6,786 nucleotides of DNA from an uncultured Collinsella sp. (GTDB lineage: Bacteria; Actinomycetota; Coriobacteriia; Coriobacteriales; Coriobacteriaceae), in the NCBI GenBank assembly GCA_900551365.1, contig URVZ01000096.1, positions 1 to 6,786 of the forward strand, given 5' to 3'. Both the position numbers and the translations under genes were made by a program. Position 1 is the stretch's first letter. Each line of letters opens with the position of its first letter. Shown piece after piece: positions 1 through 5,962 of the stretch. The notes beneath the pieces were generated by a model. The model did no database searches. It was not told the DNA's origin and was given only the letters and a program-made list of their open reading frames with translations.

Positions 1-905
1 GCGTTGGTGCCGACGACCGAAGCCGTCTTGGGCTGCTGGCCGGCATCGAGCACGCACACAAAGGTGCGACCGGCGTAGAACTTCTTGTAATGGTCGACGA
101 CGTCCTCAAGGGTCAACGTGTCGAGAGTCTGCGGCGCGAGCGGCATCGTCACCGTGGAAAGCAGGCCGCGCTTGAGCGGTGCCAAGTGTGGAGTAAAGAC
201 GACGCGATCGGTCAGGCCCAGGATCTGCTCAATCTCGGGTGTATGGCGATGTTTGCCTACGCCATAGGCCTCCAGGTTCTCGTCCGCGCTGCAAAAGTGG
301 GTGCGGGCGTTGCAGGACTTACCGGCACCCGTCACGCCGCTAATAGCATCGACGATTACGGGACCGTTCTCTGCCACCCAGCCCGCACGCACGGCAGGAG
401 CAGCAGCAAGGCTCGTTGCGGTGGGATAGCAGCCGGCGCAGGCGACCAAAACGGGCTTTCCGGCGGCATGGCTGGAAGCAGCGGTCTCTAAGTCCTGACA
501 GAACAGCTCGGGCAGGCCAAAAGCGCGAGTCTTGAGCAGCTCGGGGCTCGTGTGCTCGGCGGCATACCATGCCTCAAAGACGGACGCGTCACTCAGACGG
601 TAATCGGCCGAAAGATCAAAGCAGGAGACGCCCGATGCAAGCAGCGCGGGCACCTGGGCCATGGCAGCCGTGTGCGGGACGGCAAGAAAGACCGCATCGC
701 AGCTCTTGAGCTCGGGGGCGTCATGCGTGGTGAAAACCAGGTCGCTCACGCCAGCAAAGCTCGGATACACCGCGGACAGCGGCTGGCCGGCATCGGCGTT
801 GGACGTAATGGTAACAAGTTCAAACTCGGGATGGCCGAGCACGAGGCGAATGAGTTCGGCTCCGGCATATCCAGCCGCGCCGACGATTCCAACCTTCAAA
901 GACAT
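1..905 (-). CDS. argC: N-acetyl-gamma-glutamyl-phosphate reductase, 3' end outside window
   Basis: Cytosolic NADPH-dependent reductase that converts N-acetylglutamyl phosphate to N-acetylglutamate semialdehyde, the third step of arginine/ornithine synthesis. Translating the minus strand from ATG 903-905 gives 301 residues before the window edge, of about 340-350 usual for the family. The N-terminus has a Rossmann dinucleotide loop GIVGAAGYAG (residues 6-15). The motif AGCYPTATSLA holds the catalytic Cys at residue 159. SGVTGAGKS (about 185-193) and GKHRHTPEI further on are ArgC signatures, and the visible end SVVGTNA matches the family's C-terminal region. The start is supported by an AAGGAG Shine-Dalgarno at 912-917 with a 6-nt spacer. 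No frameshift is seen. It lies downstream of a strong terminator, so it is its own transcription unit, probably the first gene of an arg cluster continuing off the left edge (inferred). Confidence 0.97.
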   Translation of the reverse strand, partial: MSLKVGIVGAAGYAGAELIRLVLGHPEFELVTITSNADAGQPLSAVYPSFAGVSDLVFTTHDAPELKSCDAVFLAVPHTAAMAQVPALLASGVSCFDLSADYRLSDASVFEAWYAAEHTSPELLKTRAFGLPELFCQDLETAASSHAAGKPVLVACAGCYPTATSLAAAPAVRAGWVAENGPVIVDAISGVTGAGKSCNARTHFCSADENLEAYGVGKHRHTPEIEQILGLTDRVVFTPHLAPLKRGLLSTVTMPLAPQTLDTLTLEDVVDHYKKFYAGRTFVCVLDAGQQPKTASVVGTN

Positions 906-974
906 ATCAGACTCCTTGTCTGCGATTTATGCACCGATGCGCATTTCGCAGCGGTCGTTATGAAGTGGCTTGAA

Positions 975-983
975 ACTTTAGCA
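975..983 (-). promoter_or_regulatory. Candidate extended -10 promoter for argC
   Basis: Read on the minus strand, this is TGCTAAAGT, an extended -10 (TGn plus a hexamer matching TATAAT at 4 of 6). It lies about 70 bp upstream of the argC start. The corresponding -35 position (998-1003) is poor but falls inside the ArgR-like palindromic region, which would suit a repressor blocking polymerase. This is inference from the hexamer only; the start site is not known. Confidence 0.3.
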
Positions 984-990
984 CCGAAAG

Positions 991-1027
991 ATGCATGAAT
1001 ACGTAAATAGCTTGCATGTTCATGCAT
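991..1027. promoter_or_regulatory. Palindromic ArgR-box-like operator upstream of argC
   Basis: The segment begins ATGCATGAA (991-999) and ends TTCATGCAT (1019-1027), a perfect 9-bp inverted repeat. Within it, TGCATGTTCATGCA (1013-1026) has perfect 6-bp arms around a TT centre. The part at 996-1009 begins TGAAT, matching one half of the ARG box, with a degenerate second half. ArgR/AhrC boxes are AT-rich, about 18-bp palindromes of the TGAAT-N4-ATTCA or TGCAT type, often in pairs overlapping promoters of arginine genes. Position upstream of argC makes ArgR the natural candidate; the spacing is not canonical, so the assignment is inferred. Confidence 0.45.
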
Positions 1028-1071
1028 TGAAACATTCCCGACACATTCGCTTGAAGGAATTGACAAATAGA

Positions 1072-1125
1072 GCGGGCCCCGTATTGACCGGCGCTCCTAA
1101 CGGCGCCGGGCAATACGGGGCCCGC
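1072..1125 (-). terminator. Strong hairpin terminator of the split-barrel gene pair
   Basis: The left arm 1072-1086 pairs perfectly with 1111-1125 (15 bp, GCGGGCCCCGTATTG). After one A/G mismatch (1087/1110), a further 7 bp (1088-1094 with 1103-1109) closes an 8-nt loop at 1095-1102. On the minus strand the hairpin is followed by a modest U-rich run (TCTATTTGTC). On the plus strand no T-run follows. It therefore most likely terminates the minus-strand unit ending at 1163 and insulates argC from it. Confidence 0.85.
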
Positions 1126-1162
1126 CCATGCGAAAACCAAGTTGTTAGGATGAGCCGGTTGG

Positions 1163-1573
1163 CTAGAGCTCGACCGGCACCCATTCGTCGTGATTGCAGA
1201 TAAAAGCCTCGGGATCCTCGACGCTAAAGAAGACGAGCGCGGGGTCGTTAGGCCCCTCATAGTGCTCGCCCAGGCGCTCTAGATGCTTCCACCCGGCTTC
1301 GCGCATTTCGTCTAAAGCCCGGTCATCCAAGCCGGCACGCCCGCGCAAGATGAGCCAGCCATGGCCCGGCCACCAACTCGTGGCCTCAAAGCGCTGATTC
1401 TGCAGCAGCTCCTGCCACACATCTTTGGTGCGCGCCGTTACAAACCACAGTTTGCCGTCCTGAATCTGTGCAAACGAGAACGGACGCACATGTGGCTGTC
1501 CGTCCACGCTCGTCGCCAGATACCACGCCGGCACCGACGTCAGATACTCCAAAACCGTATTCAATCCGTCCAC
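1163..1573 (-). CDS. Pyridoxamine 5'-phosphate oxidase-like, FMN-binding split-barrel protein (copy 2)
   Basis: A 136-residue protein matching the short, single-domain members of the pyridoxamine-phosphate-oxidase-like superfamily, which fold as a split beta-barrel and usually dimerise around FMN. Visible features are PAWYLAT (residues 15-21), the first barrel strand HVRPFSF (28-34), and DGKLWFVT (39-46) followed by KDVW. A GWLILRGRA strand comes later and the C-terminus is acidic. There is no signal peptide or membrane segment, so it is predicted cytosolic. The start is GTG at 1571-1573, chosen because an AGGAGG Shine-Dalgarno (1578-1583) sits 4 nt upstream. It follows its paralogue by 44 bp with no terminator between them, so the two are likely co-transcribed. 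The substrate is unknown; true PdxH is longer and I would not call this pdxH. Flavin reductase-like or F420/heme-binding roles exist in the superfamily. Confidence 0.88.
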   Translation of the reverse strand: MDGLNTVLEYLTSVPAWYLATSVDGQPHVRPFSFAQIQDGKLWFVTARTKDVWQELLQNQRFEATSWWPGHGWLILRGRAGLDDRALDEMREAGWKHLERLGEHYEGPNDPALVFFSVEDPEAFICNHDEWVPVEL

Positions 1574-1617
1574 GTTTCCTCCTGTACTAGCTAGTTTGGG
1601 AACCTGGTTTGTGCGAG

Positions 1618-2064
1618 CTAGAGCTCCAGGCGCTCCTCGCTGCCGTCGATATCACAGAAGCGCGCGGCAATATTGCGGACCGAAAAGAAAGCAAGGCGGC
1701 CGTCGTTGGCACTCTCGTGTTCCTCGCCAATGCCCACCATGTGCTTAAAACCCGCTTGACGCACCTTGTCGCTCGCAACTGCGTCGTCCTCAAGTGCGGC
1801 TTCGCCGGTCAATACGATCCAACATTCCCCCGGCTTCCAGCCCGATACCTCAAACTTGGGATTCGCACTCAGCTCCGCCCACACGTCCTTGTCGCGCGAC
1901 GTGCAAAACCACAACTTACCGTCATCGACCATGGCAAACGAAAACGGCCTCACGCGAGGCTGATGCCCGTCCGTCACATCGGTCGTGGCTAGATACCACG
2001 CCGGAATGCGCCTGAGATACGAACAGGCGCGCTCAAGCTGAGCCGTGCGGTCGTTGTCGGTCAT
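1618..2064 (-). CDS. Pyridoxamine 5'-phosphate oxidase-like, FMN-binding split-barrel protein (copy 1)
   Basis: A 148-residue paralogue of the next gene. It shares IPAWYLAT (residues 20-27), RVRPFSF (37-43), DGKLWFCT (48-55), KDVWAEL, the W-K-P-G turn and a WIVLTGEAALED strand. Roughly half of aligned positions are identical by eye. It differs by a longer N-terminus and a 2-residue insertion after the WYLAT strand. The family binds FMN (or a related cofactor) in a cytosolic dimer; the reaction here cannot be read from sequence. The ATG at 2062-2064 has an AAAGGGG Shine-Dalgarno 5 nt upstream (2070-2076). The gene starts 30 bp after the ecfT stop with no hairpin in the gap, so it probably belongs to the riboflavin-transport operon and is under the same FMN riboswitch. 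Both paralogues end in the same bases, GAGCTCTAGC. Confidence 0.88.
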   Translation of the reverse strand: MTDNDRTAQLERACSYLRRIPAWYLATTDVTDGHQPRVRPFSFAMVDDGKLWFCTSRDKDVWAELSANPKFEVSGWKPGECWIVLTGEAALEDDAVASDKVRQAGFKHMVGIGEEHESANDGRLAFFSVRNIAARFCDIDGSEERLEL

Positions 2065-2094
2065 AGGGACCCCTTTCTTGCGCTCGAATCGCGC

Positions 2095-2895
2095 CTAAAC
2101 AAGTTGAAGATTGATGACGATGACGCAGATGAGCAGCAACGCCGTCACCACCGCCGCCAACGCATCGCCGCGGCCAAATGCAAGCGCATGCAGGCGCGTG
2201 CGGCCCTGCTCGCCGTGATAGCAGCGTGCATCCATGGCGGCAGACAGCGTCTCGGCATGGCGGAACACGCCCGTGAACAGCGGAATCGCCACACTGCCGA
2301 GCATACGCACGCCGCCGAGCGGACCGCCCGTCACGCGCGCGCCGCGGCTTGCCTGTGCATCGGCCGTCTGCTTCATCTCGGTGGCAAACTGCGGCATAAA
2401 GCGTAGCGCGATACCCATGATCATGCCGAGCTCGTGCGCAGGAAGTCCCACACGCGCAAACGGCGCGAGCAGGCGCTCAAAGCCCGCGGTGAGGTCGAGC
2501 GTCGGCGTGGTGAGTGTAATGGCGCTCATACCGGCCATCATCAACGTCAGGCGGCACGCCATAAAGGCGGCAGAACGCAGTGAGCCCTCGCTTATCTGCA
2601 GAAAGCCGAGCTGCCACAGGATGCGCCCACTCTGATCGGTAAACAAGTTGAGCACCGCGACCACGACGACGATTGCCAGCAGCGGCGCCATCGACGACAG
2701 AACGCGACGAACCGGCACCCGAGACACGGCATAGGTCAGCACAACGAAAATTGCGACCGGGGCCAGTCCGCGGAAGCCACTGACCGTGAGCGTCGTGATC
2801 AGAAACACAAAGCCCAAGAGCAACTTGGTTCGCGGGTCCAGGCGGTGGATTGCACTATCGCCGGGATAGTAGCTGCCAAACGAAAACGCCTCCAT
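2095..2895 (-). CDS. ecfT: ECF transporter transmembrane component EcfT
   Basis: The 266-residue membrane scaffold of an energy-coupling-factor importer, which links the ATPases to the substrate-binding S component. The N-terminus has the conserved HRLDPRTKLLL segment (residues 17-27), followed by several hydrophobic helices and a final helix near the C-terminus. The cytoplasmic coupling helices carry the two family signatures, AQASRG (180-185) and AMDARCY (220-226). These Ala-Arg-Gly-type motifs dock into the ATPase grooves; in the second, Cys replaces the commonest Gly, a substitution I recall from other EcfT proteins. Length is normal. The ATG (2893-2895) overlaps the ecfA TGA (2895-2897) by one base, and an AGAGGAGGG Shine-Dalgarno lies 6 nt upstream (2902-2910). 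That indicates translational coupling. It acts with the neighbouring EcfA fusion and RibU. Confidence 0.96.
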   Translation of the reverse strand: MEAFSFGSYYPGDSAIHRLDPRTKLLLGFVFLITTLTVSGFRGLAPVAIFVVLTYAVSRVPVRRVLSSMAPLLAIVVVVAVLNLFTDQSGRILWQLGFLQISEGSLRSAAFMACRLTLMMAGMSAITLTTPTLDLTAGFERLLAPFARVGLPAHELGMIMGIALRFMPQFATEMKQTADAQASRGARVTGGPLGGVRMLGSVAIPLFTGVFRHAETLSAAMDARCYHGEQGRTRLHALAFGRGDALAAVVTALLLICVIVINLQLV

Positions 2896-4799
2896 CAGCA
2901 GCCCTCCTCTCGCGCGACCGTCTTGGATTTAGCAATGTCCGAGACGTTAGAAGAACCGTCTGAGCGACCGATTAGCAGGTCCACCAACTCGTCTGCCAGC
3001 GACTCAACCGTATAGAGGCCGTCAAAGCGCAGCGGCACGCCTGCCTTCGCAAGCGCCAGCGCCATGCGCTGGGCAGCGGGAACACCCAAGCCGATTGATT
3101 TAAGCTCATCCGCATGCGCAAAAACCTGAGCGGGCGTGCCTTCGGCAAACACCGCGCCCTCGTTCATCACGACGATGCGGTCGCAGCAATTGGCCAGGTC
3201 ATCCATGCTGTGCGAAACCATGACAACGGTCAGGCCCTCGCGATGGAGTCGATCGATGAGCCCTAAGAAATCCCTGCGCGCAGCCGGGTCGAGCCCCGCC
3301 ATGGGTTCATCGAGCACCAGGACTTCGGGCTCCATGGCGAGCACGCCGGCGAATGCCACACGCCGTTGCTGACCGCCCGAAAGCTCAAAGGGACTCTTGT
3401 CGCCGACCGTGGAAAGGTCGAGGCCCACGCGCGAGAGCGACGACTCGACACGACGGTCGACTTCATCTTGCGGCAAGCCAAGGTTGTGCGGACCAAACGC
3501 CACGTCCTGTGCCACGGTTTCGGCAAACAGCTGACGCTCGGGATATTGAAACACCACGCCGACCTTGGCCTTAACCGCGGCGGCGTCTTTCTTGTTTGAT
3601 AGATCGAGCTCCAGCGCGCGAACGGATCCCTCCTGGGGGCGAATCAAACCGTTGAGATGCTGGACCAGCGTCGACTTACCCGAACCGGTATGACCTGCCA
3701 AGCCCAGGAACTCGCCGCGACGCACCGTCAGCGATACATCGCGCAGCGCCCACGGGCTGCTGGGGTCGTTTCCCCAAAGGGCTTGTTTGTTCGATTTGCC
3801 CGCAGTGGCCGAGCGCTTGTGCCAGCGGTGGCGCTCGCGCGGACTGAGCGAATAACTGTACGAAACATGGGATAGTTCGATGACGGGCTCCGACGCGTTG
3901 TCCTCGTTGTCTACCGGAACAGTGCCGTCAGCGATTTCCAACTGGGATGCGGAAGACTGTCCCGCGGTGTCTGCCCCACTTCGCTCGGCATAAGCCTGCG
4001 CAATCTCAGCGACCATATCCACCTCGCGCACCTGCGCATGAACAGGCACGCCCTTCGTACGAAGCGCCATGCCCAGACGACACGACTCCGGCATATCCAG
4101 GTTGAGCTGCGCAAGCTCATCCGCCCGCGTCAAAATTTCCTCGGGCGTACCGAGCATGGCAACGTGCCCCGCCCGAAACACCGCGACACGATCGGCCTCG
4201 GCGGCTTCTTCCATAAAGTGCGTAATCATCACGATGGTCATACCGCGAGCGTGCAACGCGCGGCAAGCCTTCATGAGGCCCTTACGTCCACGCGGATCGA
4301 GCATCGAGGAAGCCTCGTCCAAAATGAGAACGCGCGGTTCCATGGCAAGCACGCCGGCAAGCGCCACGCGTTGCTTTTGGCCACCCGAAAGCGCATGGGT
4401 CTCGTGGCGCTCAAAGCCCACCAGGCCCACGCCCTTCAGCGCCTCGCGTACGCGCTGCGCAATTTGTGCCGATGGCACGCCAAGGTTTTCGGGACCGAAC
4501 GCAACGTCATCTTCGACAAGCGTTGCCACCAGCTGATCATCGGGATTCTGGAACACCATGCCCGCGGTCGAACGAATGTCGTAGACCAGCTCGGGGTCGG
4601 ACGCATCCATGCCGTTGATGCGTACCGTGCCCGCATCGGGCTGCAACAGTGCATTCAGATGCTTGGCAAACGTCGACTTGCCCGACCCATTGCCACCGAG
4701 GATGCAGAAAAACTCCCCGTCCTCGATGTTCAGATCGACACCGTCGAGTGCCGACACGGCACCGTCATAGCTAAAGGAAACGCCCCGACACTCAATCAT
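2895..4799 (-). CDS. ecfA: Fused energy-coupling-factor ATPase EcfA1-EcfA2
   Basis: A single 634-residue polypeptide with two complete ABC ATPase domains, in place of the usual separate EcfA1 and EcfA2 of about 280 residues each. Domain 1: Walker A GGNGSGKST (35-43), Q-loop FQNPDDQ (83-89), signature LSGGQ (137-141), Walker B ending LDEASSMLDP with catalytic Glu162, and switch His194. Domain 2: Walker A GHTGSGKST (369-377), FQYPERQ (417-423), LSGGQ (473-477), LDEPMAGLDP with Glu498, and His530. The DEASSMLDP and DEPMAGLDP forms match EcfA1 and EcfA2 respectively. Residues about 270-305 form an acidic, Ser-rich linker. Residues about 317-349 add a basic, Ser/Lys-rich segment just before Walker A of domain 2. 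All catalytic residues are intact, so both sites should hydrolyse ATP on the cytoplasmic face. The ATG overlaps the ribU stop by 4 bp (ATGA) and its stop overlaps ecfT by 1 base. Confidence 0.96.
   Translation of the reverse strand: MIECRGVSFSYDGAVSALDGVDLNIEDGEFFCILGGNGSGKSTFAKHLNALLQPDAGTVRINGMDASDPELVYDIRSTAGMVFQNPDDQLVATLVEDDVAFGPENLGVPSAQIAQRVREALKGVGLVGFERHETHALSGGQKQRVALAGVLAMEPRVLILDEASSMLDPRGRKGLMKACRALHARGMTIVMITHFMEEAAEADRVAVFRAGHVAMLGTPEEILTRADELAQLNLDMPESCRLGMALRTKGVPVHAQVREVDMVAEIAQAYAERSGADTAGQSSASQLEIADGTVPVDNEDNASEPVIELSHVSYSYSLSPRERHRWHKRSATAGKSNKQALWGNDPSSPWALRDVSLTVRRGEFLGLAGHTGSGKSTLVQHLNGLIRPQEGSVRALELDLSNKKDAAAVKAKVGVVFQYPERQLFAETVAQDVAFGPHNLGLPQDEVDRRVESSLSRVGLDLSTVGDKSPFELSGGQQRRVAFAGVLAMEPEVLVLDEPMAGLDPAARRDFLGLIDRLHREGLTVVMVSHSMDDLANCCDRIVVMNEGAVFAEGTPAQVFAHADELKSIGLGVPAAQRMALALAKAGVPLRFDGLYTVESLADELVDLLIGRSDGSSNVSDIAKSKTVAREEGC
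2902..2910 (-). promoter_or_regulatory. Ribosome binding site of ecfT
   Basis: AGAGGAGGG on the minus strand, 6 nt before the ecfT ATG and inside the 3' end of ecfA. It is the strongest Shine-Dalgarno in the operon. It suggests that the membrane scaffold can also be initiated independently of ribosomes terminating on ecfA. Confidence 0.7.
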
Positions 4800-5386
4800 G
4801 CGCGGCCTTTGACCTGGTCCTTTTTAGGCGTGATGAGGTTGGAGACCGCCTTGTACACCGCGAGCGTCAATACCGAGTTAAGCACGGTCTTGATAAGGTT
4901 GAACGGCAGGACGGCGGGAATCATGAGCGGGGCGATCACATCGACCGAGCCATACCAGAACCATACGCCAATGGTAAGGTTTGCGACCATAGACAGCGCT
5001 GTAGCGGCAATGACGCCGAGCACCAGGCCAATCACGGCACCCTTATAGGTATGCATCTTCTGGTAGACGATAGCCGCGGGCAGAATGTAGCCCAGCGTTG
5101 CAACCAGGTTCATAAGCGCGCCGACCCAGTCACCCGTGGTGAGCGCATGGATAACGATCGCCATGGCGGCAACAGCGGTACCGGCACCGGGACCATATGC
5201 AAACCCGCACACCATCGCCGGCACCAGCGACGGGTCATACGTCAAAAACGGCGCCGAAGGAAGGATAGGCAGCTGCACGTACATAAACAGGGCGCCCAAG
5301 GCGCACATCAACGCCATGGTAACGAGCTGTTTGGTGCTCCACCTATTCGTGTTCTCAAAATGGATATGCTGCGACTGTTCAGACAT
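4796..5386 (-). CDS. ribU: Riboflavin-specific S component of ECF transporter
   Basis: A 196-residue integral membrane protein that binds riboflavin outside the cell and delivers it with the EcfA/EcfT module. About six hydrophobic helices are seen. Helix 1 has the small-residue ALMCALGAL pattern (25-33) used by S components to dock on EcfT. The PSAPFLTYDPSLVPA stretch (43-57) then GFAYGPGAG (61-69) are typical of RibU, and the final helix is followed by a Lys-rich tail. No signal peptide is present; the N-terminus is hydrophilic. Substrate assignment rests on this family resemblance and on the FMN riboswitch directly upstream. I chose ATG 5384-5386 because AGGTGA (5391-5396) precedes it. An in-frame ATG 7 codons earlier lies inside the riboswitch P1 stem and lacks a binding site. 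The stop overlaps the ecfA start by 4 bp. Confidence 0.94.
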   Translation of the reverse strand: MSEQSQHIHFENTNRWSTKQLVTMALMCALGALFMYVQLPILPSAPFLTYDPSLVPAMVCGFAYGPGAGTAVAAMAIVIHALTTGDWVGALMNLVATLGYILPAAIVYQKMHTYKGAVIGLVLGVIAATALSMVANLTIGVWFWYGSVDVIAPLMIPAVLPFNLIKTVLNSVLTLAVYKAVSNLITPKKDQVKGRA

Positions 5387-5390
5387 AAGA

Positions 5391-5401
5391 TCACCTGCCT
5401 C
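5391..5401 (-). promoter_or_regulatory. Ribosome binding site of ribU
   Basis: GAGGCAGGTGA on the minus strand, 4 nt before the ATG at 5384-5386. It directly abuts the 3' strand of riboswitch helix P1 (5402-5406). It decides the start codon, and its position suggests that access to it is what the riboswitch controls. Confidence 0.65.
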
Positions 5402-5578
5402 TTTCATCCGGACTCTAACCGTTGGTACTGGAATCTCACCAGTTCAGCCGGCATGCGAACCAACGCACACACGGGTCGCGGACTCATCGGCTCGGACGCG
5501 GGCATCTCGCCTGCGCCACGGCGTCCCTTTGACACCGCCCAATTTACCGCCAGTGGGGAATTCCACCCCGCCCTGAAA
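5402..5578 (-). ncRNA. FMN riboswitch (RFN element) controlling ribU operon
   Basis: A cis-acting RNA aptamer for flavin mononucleotide. Conserved blocks appear in the right order on the minus strand: TTTCAGGGCGGGGTGGAATT then CCCCACTGGCGGT (P1/P2 side, 5578-5546), GAGTCCGCGACCCG, then CTGGTGAGATTCCAG with ACCAACGGTTAGAGTCCGGA and TGAAA (5442-5402). TTTCA (5574-5578) and TGAAA (5402-5406) close helix P1. P2 is GGGGTGGAATTCCCC (5555-5569), and the matching loop arm is at 5427-5443. A variable arm at 5494-5526 (GGACGC pairing with GCGTCC) makes the element about 177 nt, longer than most. The family represses flavin synthesis or transport genes when FMN is bound; here it precedes ribU by only 15 nt. 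Confidence 0.96.
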
Positions 5579-5589
5579 CAGCACTTGCA

Positions 5590-5617
5590 AGTGTAGCACG
5601 AGCAGAAAGAGGTGCAA
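5590..5617 (-). promoter_or_regulatory. Candidate promoter of the ribU operon
   Basis: On the minus strand, TTGCAC (5612-5617) and TACACT (5590-5595) are separated by 16 bp. TG one base before the -10 hexamer gives an extended -10 (TGCTACACT). Transcription would start about 5580-5584, just ahead of riboswitch helix P1, which is the expected geometry. It is the best match in the 114-bp gap 5579-5692. I saw no convincing terminator there for the upstream reading frame. Confidence 0.5.
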
Positions 5618-5692
5618 GTATGCCGAGGGTAATTTATGGTGAGGGGAAACGCTCCAGAAATACGTCCAGGATAGCTCAGTCGAACGCGAGCA

Positions 5693-5962
5693 CTAGCGCA
5701 GGTGTCGCCCGCGATAGCCGGAAGAATCAGCATCGGAATCGGGGGAAGCCGACGGGTCTGAAGCAGAGGAGACGAAGGGGGCCGCAGGCATGGAGGCTCC
5801 CACGGTCCACCCGTTTCCGCCATCGCCACCAGCCGCGTCGGCGTCCAGCGTCACCGCGGCGGCAACGGCAGCACGCTGCGCCGCGCGCCGCTTCTTGCGC
5901 ACGTGCCCGGCCGCAACGAGACCCACAACAATCGCCAGCAGCGCGCCCAGAACGCCCAGCGC
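5693..5962 (-). other. 3' end of an unrelated membrane-anchored protein gene
   Basis: The 89 residues after the GlmM-like part are not phosphomutase. A hydrophobic stretch of about 18 residues (ALGVLGALLAIVVGLVAA, 274-291) is followed by the stop-transfer cluster HVRKKRR. The rest is a low-complexity Ala-, Ser-, Asp- and Gly-rich tail ending RGRHLR before TAG at 5693-5695. The positive-inside rule puts the tail in the cytoplasm and the missing N-terminal part outside. Such an ending is common on exported, membrane-anchored enzymes and surface proteins of Gram-positives. A D-Ala-D-Ala carboxypeptidase is one possibility, but nothing visible identifies it. It is probably the native neighbour upstream of the ribU operon, with its own 5' part lost at the junction. 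Confidence 0.7.

Noticed and set aside
552..998. 148-codon plus-strand open frame running into the argC control region
   Set aside because: Mostly antisense to argC, no recognisable motif, and it ends within the intergenic palindromes.
1072..1125. Hairpin as a terminator for plus-strand transcription
   Set aside because: No T-run follows on the plus strand and there is no plus-strand gene.
1586..1595. ACTAGCTAGT palindrome between the two split-barrel genes
   Set aside because: Only 10 bp, with no flanking structure or T-run to suggest a terminator or operator. Likely chance.
1163..2064. Calling the split-barrel genes pdxH
   Set aside because: Both are much shorter than PdxH and lack its recognisable C-terminal region. 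Only superfamily membership is supported.
4038..5048. 336-codon plus-strand open frame
   Set aside because: Antisense to ecfA and ribU, whose motifs are intact. The translation is Arg/His-rich with no recognisable domain; such frames are common opposite GC-rich genes.
4796..5386. Alternative S-component substrates (thiamine, biotin, folate)
   Set aside because: The adjacent RFN element and the DPSLVPA/GFAYGPGAG region favour riboflavin over ThiT, BioY or FolT.
5384..5407. Starting ribU at ATG 5405-5407 (203 residues)
   Set aside because: That ATG is part of the riboswitch P1 strand and has no binding site. ATG 5384-5386 has AGGTGA 4 nt upstream.
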